Positions 19,254 through 28,299 of a stretch of DNA of 64,000 nucleotides are shown here, one piece after another; the stretch's first letter is position 1; every line of letters begins with the position of its first letter. Position numbers and translations under genes: made by a program. The notes under the pieces are model-generated. The model saw only the letters and a list, made by a program, of their open reading frames with translations, was not told the DNA's origin and did no database searches. Where the stretch lies: positions 1,922,001 to 1,986,000 of the forward strand of contig NZ_CP132343.1 in assembly GCF_040529065.1 (NCBI RefSeq), in the 5' to 3' direction. This DNA is from Xanthomonas sacchari (GTDB lineage: Bacteria; Pseudomonadota; Gammaproteobacteria; Xanthomonadales; Xanthomonadaceae).

Positions 19254-19796
19254 TCAGTTACCCAGTTCCAGCACCACCCGCACCAGGTCCGGATTGTCCG
19301 GATGCGGCATGCGCTGGAAGCCCAGCGACTCGGCCAGTTGCAGCATCGGCACGTTGCGTTCGAGCACGTCGCCGTAGAGCCGGTCCAGGTACTTGCGGCG
19401 CGCCCACTTGACCAGCTTGCGCATCAGCTGCCGGCCCAGTCCTTGCCCGGAGACGAAGCTGCTGACCAGGATCGCGTACTGCGCCTCGCGGGTGCCGGGG
19501 TTGATCGCCGCGCGCGCCACCGCGCCGACCACGGCCTCGCCCGGCGGCAGCGGCTCGGCCGCCACCAGGATCAGTTCCGACTTCGGATTGGGATGGGTGA
19601 GGCGTTGCGCCATGTCCTCGGTCAGTTCCTGCGTCGAATGCAGGAAGCGCTCGCGGATCTCGGTCGGCCCGAGCAGGCCGAAGGCACCCTGCAGCGGCGC
19701 GCTGTCCTCCGGCCGGATCGGCCGGATCAGCAATTCGCGTCCACTGGGCAGGGTGAAGGTTTCATGCCACGGAGGCATGCGGTTGCGGGTAGCCAT
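19254..19796 (-). CDS. GNAT-family N-acetyltransferase
   Basis: 180-aa acetyltransferase with a single GNAT fold. ELLIRPIRPEDSAPL is the first strand and helix, and SSFVSGQGLGRQLMRKLVKWAR contains the acetyl-CoA pyrophosphate loop (Q-G-L-G-R). The last part, NVPMLQLAESLGFQ, is motif B. The substrate is unknown. It lies 118 bp upstream of mfd in the same direction and could be co-transcribed with it. It is divergent from the DUF1963 gene. The N-terminus (MPPWHETFTLPSGREL) resembles GNAT domains found attached to acyl-CoA synthetases, but here it stands alone. Confidence 0.86.
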   Translation of the reverse strand: MATRNRMPPWHETFTLPSGRELLIRPIRPEDSAPLQGAFGLLGPTEIRERFLHSTQELTEDMAQRLTHPNPKSELILVAAEPLPPGEAVVGAVARAAINPGTREAQYAILVSSFVSGQGLGRQLMRKLVKWARRKYLDRLYGDVLERNVPMLQLAESLGFQRMPHPDNPDLVRVVLELGN

Positions 19797-19928
19797 GGCC
19801 GTATGATCCTCGACGAAGCCTGGATTCTCGCATTACCAAAACCTTACGCCCGTGAACGCAGCGTCCTGCCGATGTGCCGTTCGGGTGGTCTTGCTAGAGT
19901 GGCGCTTCGTTCAAGGGAATGCACGACG

Positions 19929-20891
19929 ATGAAGACTTTGCATGCCGTGGCCGTCTCCGCGGCGATCGGGCTGGGCCTGGCCGCGCTGCTGGTGGGGCTG
20001 CTGGTGGGCGGTGGCAGGTGGCTGCTGCGCGCGCAGCTCCACGACACGCCGACCGCCACCACCGCCGCTCCAGTCGCCGATGCGGAGCAACTGGCGACGC
20101 AGGCATTGGCTCCTTACCAGGCGCGCCTGCAGGCCACGCGCCGGCCGGTGCTGCAGGTGCGACTGCAGCCGATGACGCAGGACGATCGCCTGGCCAGCAA
20201 GGTCGGCGGCCGCCCTTACTGGACCGCGGACAGGCCGTATCCGCACGCGGCCGACGGCCAGCCGCTGGCGCTGCTGGCGCAGATCAATCTGGCGCGAATG
20301 CCGCCGCTGCCCGGCTACCCGCGCCAGGGCATGCTGCAGTTCTTCATCGGCGGCGACGATTTCTACGGGGCCAACTTCGGTGGCGCGCGCAGCGACCTGG
20401 CCGCGCTGAGCGAACAACGCAATTTCCGCGTGGTGTACTGGCCGCAGCCGAAGGCGTCGGCGCGGCAGGCCGAGGTGCCGTTGTTGGCGGCCGACACGCT
20501 GCCGTTCGATCCGGCGCGGCCGCGGGCGATGCGGTTCGACGCAGGCGAGGAAACCATCGGCAGCAGCGATGTGCGCTTCGAGCAGGTGCTGGGCACGCCG
20601 CTGGAGCAGGTGGCCGCCGCCTACGCCAAGCGCCACGCGGTGTCGCAAGATGCGGTGGACGACGCGCTGTTCGATGCGCTGAGCCGTGGCGGCAACAAGC
20701 TCGGCGGCTACCCGGAGTTCACCCAGGAAGACCCGCGTACCCTGCAGGACAAGCAGGTCCTGCTGCTGCAGTTGGACAGCGACGAGGAGATGATGTGGGG
20801 CGACAGCGGCGTCGCCAATTTCTTCATCGATCCGGACGACCTGCGGCGCGGCGATTTCAGCCGGGTCGCCTATCACTGGGACTGCTTCTGA
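19929..20891 (+). CDS. DUF1963 (YwqG-like) membrane-anchored protein
   Basis: 320-aa protein with an N-terminal signal anchor (about residues 7-33, AIGLGLAALLVGLLVGGG) followed by a periplasmic DUF1963 domain. Family features are KVGGRPYW...YPHAADGQPLALLAQINLARMPPLPGYP near residues 90-130, LQFFIGGDDFYG, and the C-terminal KLGGYPEFTQEDPR ... DSDEEMMWGDSGVANFFIDPDDL. The family function is unknown. I use ATG 19929 because the signal anchor starts there; the frame is open further upstream without coding character. It converges with rlmJ, 27 bp apart. Confidence 0.85.
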   Translation: MKTLHAVAVSAAIGLGLAALLVGLLVGGGRWLLRAQLHDTPTATTAAPVADAEQLATQALAPYQARLQATRRPVLQVRLQPMTQDDRLASKVGGRPYWTADRPYPHAADGQPLALLAQINLARMPPLPGYPRQGMLQFFIGGDDFYGANFGGARSDLAALSEQRNFRVVYWPQPKASARQAEVPLLAADTLPFDPARPRAMRFDAGEETIGSSDVRFEQVLGTPLEQVAAAYAKRHAVSQDAVDDALFDALSRGGNKLGGYPEFTQEDPRTLQDKQVLLLQLDSDEEMMWGDSGVANFFIDPDDLRRGDFSRVAYHWDCF

Positions 20892-20918
20892 GCGCGCGCA
20901 CGCCGCGGCGCCGGTACC

Positions 20919-21776
20919 TCACGCCTCGCGCTTGAGCCACTCCAGGCGCGTGCTGGCGCCGGCCTCGCCCAGGTGCGCCTTCAGTGGCGGCAGCGCCTGC
21001 GCCAGCGCCTGCTCGAACTGCCAGGGCGGATTGAGCAGCAGCATGCCGCTGCCGTTGAGCCGCAGCGGCGAATCGTCCGGGCGCACCTGCAGTTCGGCGA
21101 CCAGCGCCGACGCCACCGGCAACGACGCGGCCTTGCGGAAGAACGGCTGCAGGCTGCGGCGCTGCTTGATCGGATACCACACCGCGCACACCGCCTGCGG
21201 CCAGCGGCTCAGGGTCTCGCGCAGCGCGGCCACGATCAGCGGGTACTCGGCGTCCTGCGCCTCGTAGGGCGGATCGATCAGCACCAGCCCGCGACCGATC
21301 CGGTTGGCCCCGGACTTCGGCGGCAGGAATGCCTTGATCGCCGCATAGCCATCGCCGGCGTGCACCTGCACGCGGCGGTCGTGGGCGAACAACGCCTTCA
21401 GTTCGGCGGCTTCCTCGGGCTGCAGCTCGCAGGCTGCCAGCCGGTCCTGCGTGCGCAGCGCCTGCGCCACCAGCAGCGGCGAGCCGGGATAGGCGACCAG
21501 CGCTCCTACGGGATTGTCGGCCTGCACTGCGCGCAGGTAGCGCTCCACCACCTCCGGCAGGGTCGGCTGGCCCATCAGCCGCAGCACGCCGGCGACCGCC
21601 TCGCCGGTCTTGCGCGCTTCGTTGGCCGCAAACAGGTAGCGGCCACGCCCGGCGTGGGTATCGAGCACGAAGAACGGGCTGTCCTTGCGCTTGAACGCAT
21701 CGAGCAGCGCCAGCAGCACGATGTGCTTGAGGACGTCGGCATGGTTGCCGGCGTGGAAGGCGTGGCGGTAATTCAT
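20919..21776 (-). CDS. rlmJ: RlmJ, 23S rRNA (adenine2030-N6)-methyltransferase
   Basis: SAM-dependent methyltransferase for m6A2030 of 23S rRNA. The N-terminus MNYRHAFHAGNHADVLKH is the family signature. FFVLDTHAGRGRY is the SAM motif, LIDPPYEAQ the catalytic (D/N)PPY motif, and GSGMLLLNPPWQFE the C-terminal family segment. It is 285 aa, the expected size. I start at ATG 21776, which begins the signature; a longer open frame upstream has no homology. It is divergent from the GGDEF gene across 235 bp, in which I see no clear promoter; a GCGGCCGC-TC-GCGGCCGC dyad lies there. Confidence 0.94.
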   Translation of the reverse strand: MNYRHAFHAGNHADVLKHIVLLALLDAFKRKDSPFFVLDTHAGRGRYLFAANEARKTGEAVAGVLRLMGQPTLPEVVERYLRAVQADNPVGALVAYPGSPLLVAQALRTQDRLAACELQPEEAAELKALFAHDRRVQVHAGDGYAAIKAFLPPKSGANRIGRGLVLIDPPYEAQDAEYPLIVAALRETLSRWPQAVCAVWYPIKQRRSLQPFFRKAASLPVASALVAELQVRPDDSPLRLNGSGMLLLNPPWQFEQALAQALPPLKAHLGEAGASTRLEWLKREA

Positions 21777-22011
21777 CCGCGCAGTGTACGGGGCGCCACG
21801 TCGGCCGGCCACGCCTGCCGCGATGCCGGGCAGGGCGTCTCCGCCGCCGCGGTACACTAGGCGGGCGGCCGCTCGCGGCCGCGGCGCTTTCCGGACCTGG
21901 GGCCGGACGGCGTGGACGATTGGGCCTGTGCACCCGGGCGCAGGCGTCGTCGCAGCGTTCGGGTGCGCAGTGCCGATGCCAGATGGGCGGTCGGCGAGTG
22001 CCACGGTCTGC

Positions 22012-23958
22012 ATGTCGATGCCTTCTTCCCTGTTGCTCGGTGTTCTTGCACTGGCACTGCCGTTCGCCGCATTCGGCGCCGCCCGTGCCGAGCCATCCAG
22101 CCCCCGCGCGGCACAGACTGCGGCGTTCGATGCGCTGATCGAGGATGTCGGTGCGCACGGCAAGGACATGGCCGCCGACGAGCAGGCCTACCGTGTCGCG
22201 CATGCCCGGCTGCAGGCGCTGCTGCCTGCGAGCGACCCGGTGCGGCGCGCGCGCCTGGACGCCTTCGACTGCCAGCATTTTCCGCAGGGTCCGGCCGCGG
22301 CGGTGGAGCAGGCGCGGCGCGGCGCGCGCGGCGCGGTCGCGCGCACCCATGTGCAGGTCCGGCTGGAGTATCTGCTGTGCGAAACCTATGCGCTGTACAA
22401 CGACGGCCAGCGCCCGGCCTATCTGCGGCCCGCCACCACGATCCTGGCGCTGACCGACGCGCAGCGGTTCCCGCGCCTGCGCGCGGCGGCCCTGCGCATG
22501 CGTGCCTTCGCCGAGCGCGACGCCGGCCACTACGCGCAGTCGCTGCGCACCCTGCAGGAACTGCGCGCGCTCGACGCACGGCGCGATGGCGGCTGGGTGG
22601 CGCTGCTGACCCTGATCGGCATTGCCGACGCCTACCTGGACATGGGCCTGCCGGACCTGTCGCAGCAGGTCGTCGCCGAGGTCCTGCAGCGGGCCAGGCA
22701 GGGCGATGGCGGCTACATGCAGGCGCTGGCGGTGGAGCGCGAAGGCGCCATCGCCGAGCAGCGTGGCGACCTGCCGGCGGCGCTGGCCGCCTATCTGCGC
22801 GCAGCGGAACTGCATGGCCGGCATCCGCAGGAAGGCTCGCAGGCGTCGTTGCTGCTGCGCGCGGCCCGGGTCAACGCGCTGCTGGGCAACCTGCCGCAGG
22901 CACGCGCGCAGCGGCAGCAGGCCGAGGCGCAACTGGTCGCGATGGGCGCCACGCGGCTGATGCGCGCGCGGCGTGACTACGTGGACGCGCTGATCGCCGA
23001 GCGCAGCGGCGATGCGCGGGCCGCGCTGGCGCTGGTCGAGCGGGCCGAGCAGGGCTACCGCGCCAACGGCGACCTGCGCAGCCTCAGCGACGTGCTCGAC
23101 CTCAAGGCCACGGCCTTGCGCGCGCTGGGCGCCTGGCGCCAGGCGCTGGATGCGCGCGAGGCGCAGATGCGCGTGCAGCAGGAACTGGACACGCGCATGC
23201 AGCGCGAGCAATCGCAGTTCCTGATCGCCGAATCGGAAAGCCGCGAGCGCGACCTGGCGGCGCTGCAACTGGCGCAGAAGGCCGAAACCCAGCGCAACCG
23301 GCTGCAGGCGATGGAGCGCGAGGCGACCCTGCGGCGCGTGTTGCTCGGCGCGGCGCTGCTGTTGCTGGCCGTGCTGGGCGGCGTGCTGTTCCTGACCCTC
23401 GGGCGCCTGCGCGGCGCCCGCCGCGAAGTGCGCATCGACAGCCTCACCGGAGTCGCCTCGCGGCGCCAGGTGCTGGCCGAACTCGACACTGCGCTGACTG
23501 TGTTGCCGCGCGGCGGGCGCATGCCGCTGTCGGTGCTGGCGCTGGACGTGGACCACTTCAAGCGGATCAACGACGAGCACGGCCACGCTGCGGGCGACCA
23601 GGTGCTGCGGCTGGTCGCCACGACCCTGCGCCAGCGCCTGCGCAGGAACGACAGCTTCGGCCGGACCGGCGGCGAGGAGTTCCTGGCGTTGCTGCCCGGT
23701 GCCACCTGCGCCGAGGCAAGCCAACTGGCCGGGCAGCTGCGCGAGGTGCTGGAACGGCAGGCGTTCGACACGATCGTGCCGGGCCTGCGCCTGACCGTCA
23801 GCATCGGCGTCGCCGAGGCCGGCGCCGGCGAGAGCAGCCAGGCGCTGCTGGCGCGCGCCGATGCGGCGCTGTACCGGGCCAAGCATGGTGGTCGCAACCG
23901 GGTGGAGCTGGCGGCGCCGCCGGGCGCGGCCCACCTGCGCGGCGGCAGCGATCGCTGA
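22012..23958 (+). CDS. Exported TPR-repeat protein with membrane-anchored GGDEF diguanylate cyclase
   Basis: 648 aa. A signal peptide (MSMPSSLLLGVLALALPFAAFGAARA) is followed by a periplasmic helical region with TPR-like repeats (about 80-420), a coiled coil and a single TM (about residues 444-464). The cytoplasmic GGDEF domain follows. The active site is GGEEF in FGRTGGEEFLALLP, and an RRND sequence five residues before it matches the RxxD product-inhibition site, so it is expected to make c-di-GMP. The start was chosen for the signal peptide. ATG 22018 is nearly equivalent. Confidence 0.9.
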   Translation: MSMPSSLLLGVLALALPFAAFGAARAEPSSPRAAQTAAFDALIEDVGAHGKDMAADEQAYRVAHARLQALLPASDPVRRARLDAFDCQHFPQGPAAAVEQARRGARGAVARTHVQVRLEYLLCETYALYNDGQRPAYLRPATTILALTDAQRFPRLRAAALRMRAFAERDAGHYAQSLRTLQELRALDARRDGGWVALLTLIGIADAYLDMGLPDLSQQVVAEVLQRARQGDGGYMQALAVEREGAIAEQRGDLPAALAAYLRAAELHGRHPQEGSQASLLLRAARVNALLGNLPQARAQRQQAEAQLVAMGATRLMRARRDYVDALIAERSGDARAALALVERAEQGYRANGDLRSLSDVLDLKATALRALGAWRQALDAREAQMRVQQELDTRMQREQSQFLIAESESRERDLAALQLAQKAETQRNRLQAMEREATLRRVLLGAALLLLAVLGGVLFLTLGRLRGARREVRIDSLTGVASRRQVLAELDTALTVLPRGGRMPLSVLALDVDHFKRINDEHGHAAGDQVLRLVATTLRQRLRRNDSFGRTGGEEFLALLPGATCAEASQLAGQLREVLERQAFDTIVPGLRLTVSIGVAEAGAGESSQALLARADAALYRAKHGGRNRVELAAPPGAAHLRGGSDR

Positions 23959-24058
23959 CGCGGGCCTGCACGCGTCGCAGGCCGCGCCGACCAAGGTCGA
24001 CGCCGGCGACGGCCGCACAGGCTGCCGCGGCGCCCGCGCGGCGGCTATGCTGCGCGCC

Positions 24059-24757
24059 ATGTCCACGCCTGCCGCCGCCTGTGTCCTCGTGGTCGAGGAC
24101 GAATCCGCCATCGCCGATACCGTGCTGTACGCGCTGCGCAGCGAGGGCTATGCGGTGCGGCATTGCCAGCTCGGCCGCGAGGCGCTGGCGCAGCTGCGCG
24201 AGGGCGGCATCGACGTGGTGGTGCTGGACGTGGGCCTGCCGGACCTGAGCGGGTTCGAGGTGTGTCGCACGCTGCGCGGCTTCAGCCAGGTGCCGGTGCT
24301 GTTCCTGACCGCGCGCAACGAGGAGATCGACCGCGTGCTCGGCCTGGAACTGGGCGCCGACGACTACATGGCCAAGCCGTTCTCGCCGCGCGAACTGGTC
24401 GCACGGGTGCGGGCGCGGCTGCGGCGCCCGGCGGTGGTGGTCGGCGATGCCGACGCCGGCTGGCAGCAGCACGGCGATTTCGCCATCGACCGCGACGGCC
24501 GCCGCATCCGCTGGCAAGGCGTGGTGCTGGACCTGACCCGCTACGAGTACGCGCTGCTGGCGGCACTGCTGCAGCGGCCCGGTGCCATCCTCAGCCGCGC
24601 GCAACTGATGGACCGCGGTTGGGACAGCAGCGCCGACAGCGCCGACCGCACGGTCGACACCCATATCAAGACCCTGCGCGCCAAGTTGCGCGCGGCCGGC
24701 GCCGCCCACGACCCGATCCGCACCCACCGCGGCCTCGGCTACGCGCTGGAGGCCTGA
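24059..24757 (+). CDS. creB: CreB, response regulator
   Basis: OmpR/PhoB-type regulator of 232 aa. The receiver domain has acidic EDES near the N-terminus, phospho-Asp in VVVLDVGLPDLSG and Lys in MAKPFSPRE. The C-terminal winged helix ends DRTVDTHIKTLRAKLR...THRGLGYALEA. It is paired with the CreC kinase one base downstream and creD after that, so it is the creBCD locus (there is no creA here). ATG 24047 is a possible earlier start. The likely target is the cre tag before creD. Confidence 0.93.
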   Translation: MSTPAAACVLVVEDESAIADTVLYALRSEGYAVRHCQLGREALAQLREGGIDVVVLDVGLPDLSGFEVCRTLRGFSQVPVLFLTARNEEIDRVLGLELGADDYMAKPFSPRELVARVRARLRRPAVVVGDADAGWQQHGDFAIDRDGRRIRWQGVVLDLTRYEYALLAALLQRPGAILSRAQLMDRGWDSSADSADRTVDTHIKTLRAKLRAAGAAHDPIRTHRGLGYALEA

Positions 24758-24758
24758 G

Positions 24759-26201
24759 ATGCGGCTGGGGCTGAAGCTGTTCCTGGGCTTCTTCCTGATC
24801 GTCGGCGTGGCCGCTTTCTTCGTAATGCGGGTGTTCGTCAACGAGGTCAAGCCGGGCGTGCGCCAGGCGATGGAATCGACCCTGGTGGACGCGGCCAACG
24901 TGCTGGCGCAGATGGCCGCGCAGGACCTGAAGGACGGGCGCATCGCCAGCGGCCGCTTCGCCCGCGACCTGGCCGCGGCGCAGCGGCGCGATCCGCGCGC
25001 GATGGTCTGGCGTTTCCCCAAGCACAGTGTCGACTACCGCGTCACCCTCACCGATGCGGCGGGCGTGGTGGTGTTCGATTCGCGGGGTCAGGACATCGGC
25101 CGCGACAACGCGCGCTGGAACGACGTGTACCGCACCCTGCGCGGCGAGTACGGCGCCCGCTCCAGTCCCGAGGCCGACGGCGACCCCAACCACACGGTGA
25201 TGCACGTGGCCGCGCCGGTCTACGATCCGGCCGAGCCGCAGCGGCTGATCGGCGTGCTGACCCTGTCCCAGCCCAACCGCAGCATCGAGCCGTTCATCGT
25301 CGCCAGCCAGCGCAGCATCCTGTTGCGCGGCGCCTGGCTGATCGGCATCTCGGCGCTGATCGGGATCCTGATGACCTGGGGCCTGCTGCGCGGCATCGGC
25401 CGGCTCAACCGCTATGCGCAGGCGGTCAGTGCCGGTGCGCCGGTGCCGCCGCCGCCGCCGCGCCGCGACGAGATCGGCGATCTCGGCCGTGCGCTGGAGA
25501 CCATGCGCCGCAAGCTGGAGGGCAAGCAATACGTCGAGCAGTACGTGCAGTCGCTGACCCATGAGATGAAGAGCCCGCTGGCGGCGATCCGCGGCGCCGC
25601 GGAGCTGCTGCAGGAGCCGCTGCCGGAGCCGGAACGGCAGCGCTTCGTGCGCAACATCGCCGAGCAGCAGCAGCGCCTCACCGAGACCATCGACAAGCTG
25701 CTGGCGCTGGCCGAGGTCGAGCAGCACGGCTGGCTGCAGCGCCGCGAACCGGTGGCGCTGGCGCCGCTGTGCGCCGACCTGGTCGAAGCGCTGGCGCCGC
25801 AGCTGCAGGCGCGCGGACTGCAGCTGCAGGTGCAGGCGCTGGATCCGACCCTGGTGGTATCGGGCGATCCCTATCTGCTGCGGCAGGCGCTGCACAACCT
25901 GCTCGACAACGCCATCGCCTTCTCCCCGGAGGGCGCGAGCATCGTGCTGCGCGCCGAACGTGGCACCGATGCGCGCGTGCTGCTGGTGGTGGAGGACGCC
26001 GGTCCGGGCGTTCCCGACTACGCGCAGGAGCGGGTGTTCGAGCGTTTCTATTCGCTGGCGCGGCCGGCCACCGGCCAGCGCAGCTCCGGCCTCGGTCTGC
26101 CGTTCGTGCGCGAGGTGGCGCGCCTGCACGGCGGCGACGCCAACCTGCGCAACCGCGACGGTGGCGGCGCGGTGGCCTGCCTGGCGTTGCCGATGACCTG
26201 A
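24759..26201 (+). CDS. creC: CreC, sensor histidine kinase
   Basis: Inner-membrane sensor of 480 aa. TM1 is at about 8-28, a periplasmic domain (HTVMHVAAPVYDP near residue 150) follows, and TM2 is at about 187-210. A HAMP linker follows. The phosphoacceptor His lies in QSLTHEMKSPLAAIRGAAEL, and the ATPase N box is HNLLDNAIAFSPEG with G boxes DAGPGVP and SSGLGLPFVREV. The start codon lies one nt after the creB stop, so the two are translationally coupled. In relatives CreBC responds to metabolic or cell-wall stress and controls creD; the signal cannot be read here. Confidence 0.94.
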   Translation: MRLGLKLFLGFFLIVGVAAFFVMRVFVNEVKPGVRQAMESTLVDAANVLAQMAAQDLKDGRIASGRFARDLAAAQRRDPRAMVWRFPKHSVDYRVTLTDAAGVVVFDSRGQDIGRDNARWNDVYRTLRGEYGARSSPEADGDPNHTVMHVAAPVYDPAEPQRLIGVLTLSQPNRSIEPFIVASQRSILLRGAWLIGISALIGILMTWGLLRGIGRLNRYAQAVSAGAPVPPPPPRRDEIGDLGRALETMRRKLEGKQYVEQYVQSLTHEMKSPLAAIRGAAELLQEPLPEPERQRFVRNIAEQQQRLTETIDKLLALAEVEQHGWLQRREPVALAPLCADLVEALAPQLQARGLQLQVQALDPTLVVSGDPYLLRQALHNLLDNAIAFSPEGASIVLRAERGTDARVLLVVEDAGPGVPDYAQERVFERFYSLARPATGQRSSGLGLPFVREVARLHGGDANLRNRDGGGAVACLALPMT

Positions 26202-26306
26202 GTCGGATCGATTCGCGCGAGAGCGCGTGAAGCGCGGTGCCGGTGTTCCCGCGTCGGGTCTGAAGTCCCTCCCACAGTGGGGCGCCGCGTCGACGGGCTG
26301 CCGGAC

Positions 26307-26337
26307 ACCAATCCCGATTCCCCAATCCCCAATCCCG
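26307..26337 (+). repeat. 31-bp AATCCC-rich dispersed repeat, copy 1
   Basis: ACCAATCCCGATTCCCCAAT followed by CCCCAATCCCG. The same 31-bp sequence occurs at 30046-30076 with two substitutions. It lies in the creC-creD gap, upstream of the cre tag. Function unknown. Confidence 0.7.
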
Positions 26338-26348
26338 GCTCCTCCCAC

Positions 26349-26375
26349 TTCACACCCACTTCAAATTCGCCTCAA
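26349..26375 (+). promoter_or_regulatory. cre-tag-like CreB operator upstream of creD
   Basis: TTCAC-ACCCAC-TTCAA matches the known enterobacterial cre tag TTCAC-N6-TTCAC at nine of ten defined bases. A third element CTCAA follows after another six bases, giving three half-sites at 11-bp periodicity on one DNA face. It ends 54 bp before the creD start and lies behind the genes for its own regulator pair. Confidence 0.75.
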
Positions 26376-26429
26376 ACCCCGCCCACGCAGTGGTCGCATC
26401 CTGGCGCCCTCCCAAACCCAGAGGCCGCC

Positions 26430-27749
26430 ATGAAATCCCTGAAGCTGCTGTTGCGATTCGCCACCATCGGCGGATTGATCCTGTTGTTGCTGATCCCGCT
26501 GATGATGATTCGCGGCACCGTGCAGGACCGCCAGCACTACCGCGACGAGGCGGTGGAACGGGTGTCGCAGAGCAAGGCCGGCGAGCAGCGCCTGCTCGGG
26601 CCGCTGCGGGTGATCCCGTGGACCCAGGAGCGCGACGTCGCGGTGCTCGACGCCGACGGCAAGCGCGTGACCAAGCGCGAGACCGAGACCGGCTACGTGC
26701 TGCAGGCGCCGCGGCGGCTGCAGGTGGAGGGCGAACTGAAGCCCTCGCAGCGCCATATCGGTCTGTTCAAGGTGCAGGTGTACAGCTGGCATGCGCGGCT
26801 CAAGGCCGAATTCGAGGATCTCGACTATGCCGCTGCCGACGGCCGCCGCTACGGCACGCCGTACCTGGCGATCGGCCTGCAGGACGTGCGCGGCCTGGTC
26901 GGCACGCCCAACCTGCGCGCCGACGGCCGCGCGCTGCCGCTGCAGCCGGGGTCGATGGGCCTGGCCGGCGTCTCCAAGGGCGTGCATGCCGTGCTGCCGG
27001 CGTTGCCCGATCCGCAGCAGGGTCGATTGACCGATCTGCACGATGTGCAGATGGAGTTCGTGCTCGACGGTACCCAGGCGCTGTCGATCGTGCCGGTGGG
27101 CGACGACAACCAGATCGCGCTGAGTTCGCCGTGGCCGCATCCGCTGTTCGGCGGGCGCTTCCTGCCCAACGAGCGCCGCATCAGCGCGCAGGGCTTCCAG
27201 GCGAGCTGGGCGTTGTCGTCGCTGGCGACGGGTGCGCAGGCGCAGGTGAGCGCCGGGGGCGAGGACCTGGATGCGCTGCGCGTGGATCTGGTCGACCCGG
27301 TGGACGTGTATACGCAGGCCGAGCGCGCCAGCAAATATGGTCTGCTGTTCGTGGTGCTGACCTTCGTCGCCTTCGGCCTGTTCGAACTGATCAAGCGCCT
27401 GCCGATCCATCCGCTGCAGTACCTGCTGGTCGGCCTGGCGCTGGCGATCTTCTTCCTGCTGCTGCTCAGCCTGTCCGAGCACATCCCGTTCTGGCAGGCC
27501 TATCTGGTCTCGGCGGTGGCCTGTATCGGATTGCAGTTCTTCTACCTGTCCGGGGTCTTGCGCAGCCGCCTGCGCGCGGCCGGCTTCGCCAGCATGCTCA
27601 CCGTGCTGTACGGCGCGCTGTACGGCCTGCTCGCCTCGGAAGACAACGCCTTGCTGATGGGCTCGCTGCTGCTGTTCGGCATCCTCGGCGCGATCATGTG
27701 GATCACCCGCCGGATCGACTGGTACGAACTCGGCGCGTCGCTGCGCTGA
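26430..27749 (+). CDS. creD: CreD, inner-membrane protein of the Cre regulon
   Basis: 439-aa polytopic membrane protein. TM1 (about 9-27) is followed by a long periplasmic domain (QDRQHYRDEAVERV ... ALSIVPVGDDNQIALSSPWPHPLFGGRFLP), then five or so C-terminal helices from about residue 305 including LFVVLTFVAFGLFELIKRLP and HPLQYLLVGLALAIFFLLLLSLSEH, the segment characteristic of CreD. The family contributes to envelope integrity and colicin or beta-lactam-related phenotypes; the biochemical role is unknown. The start follows the signal-like helix, and the cre-tag operator lies just upstream, so it is probably transcribed separately from creBC when CreB is active. Confidence 0.93.
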   Translation: MKSLKLLLRFATIGGLILLLLIPLMMIRGTVQDRQHYRDEAVERVSQSKAGEQRLLGPLRVIPWTQERDVAVLDADGKRVTKRETETGYVLQAPRRLQVEGELKPSQRHIGLFKVQVYSWHARLKAEFEDLDYAAADGRRYGTPYLAIGLQDVRGLVGTPNLRADGRALPLQPGSMGLAGVSKGVHAVLPALPDPQQGRLTDLHDVQMEFVLDGTQALSIVPVGDDNQIALSSPWPHPLFGGRFLPNERRISAQGFQASWALSSLATGAQAQVSAGGEDLDALRVDLVDPVDVYTQAERASKYGLLFVVLTFVAFGLFELIKRLPIHPLQYLLVGLALAIFFLLLLSLSEHIPFWQAYLVSAVACIGLQFFYLSGVLRSRLRAAGFASMLTVLYGALYGLLASEDNALLMGSLLLFGILGAIMWITRRIDWYELGASLR

Positions 27750-27770
27750 GCCGTCGCGAGGAGATCGGAC

Positions 27771-28202
27771 ATGGTCGCGCACCGTCATCTGCATCGGCGT
27801 CTGCAGGCGCTGCTGCCCGCCGCCCTGGAAACCCATGGCCTGCACCCCGGCAACCTGCCGGCGACGCTGGCGCGTAGCGCGCAGGCGGCCCTGGTCACCG
27901 CCGCCGACCGCGGCGGCGCCCTGTGGCTGCGCCTGAGCGAACGCAGCCGCGCGGCCCTGGCCAACGACGCGGCGACGTTCCTGGGCAGCGCACTGCAGGC
28001 GCGTGCGGCCTTGCCGGGCGATGCCGCGCCGTGGCGCTACTGCCCGTGGCGCGCGGTGCGCCGCGATCCGGTCCGAACAGCGGACGCGGATGGCGTGAGC
28101 GGCGCGTCCTCCGCGGGTTTCATCACCTGGGAGGCGCAAGGCCGCGCGCGCCTGCTGGTCTTGCCGGCACAGGCGGCGCTGCTGTGCCGCTGGTGGCGAT
28201 GA
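27771..28202 (+). CDS. Small hypothetical protein downstream of creD
   Basis: 143 aa, starting 21 nt after creD with GAGGAG well placed before the ATG. It is Ala/Arg-rich, soluble, with no signal or membrane segment. WRYCPWRAVRRDP near residue 90 and RARLLVLPAQAALLCRWWR at the end are the only distinctive stretches. I do not recognise a family. Position and ribosome binding site argue that it is the last gene of the cre unit. Confidence 0.6.
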   Translation: MVAHRHLHRRLQALLPAALETHGLHPGNLPATLARSAQAALVTAADRGGALWLRLSERSRAALANDAATFLGSALQARAALPGDAAPWRYCPWRAVRRDPVRTADADGVSGASSAGFITWEAQGRARLLVLPAQAALLCRWWR

Positions 28203-28270
28203 GGTTCGGTGGCCGTGCCGATCGCCGCTGCAGCGGGGCCGGACCGACATCGGCCATCGACGACAGGAAC

Positions 28271-28299
28271 ACCGGCGGTGGCAGGACCCCACCGCCGGT
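28271..28299 (+). terminator. Strong hairpin after the creD unit
   Basis: ACCGGCGGTGG (28271-28281) and CCACCGCCGGT (28289-28299) form a perfect 11-bp stem with a 7-nt loop. There is no T-tract, so intrinsic termination would be weak; an mRNA 3'-end stabiliser is equally possible. Confidence 0.45.

Noticed and set aside
21840-21890. GCGGCCGC-TC-GCGGCCGC dyad upstream of the GGDEF gene as an operator
   Set aside because: Too simple and GC-biased; a 2-nt loop of a common GC word is expected by chance here.
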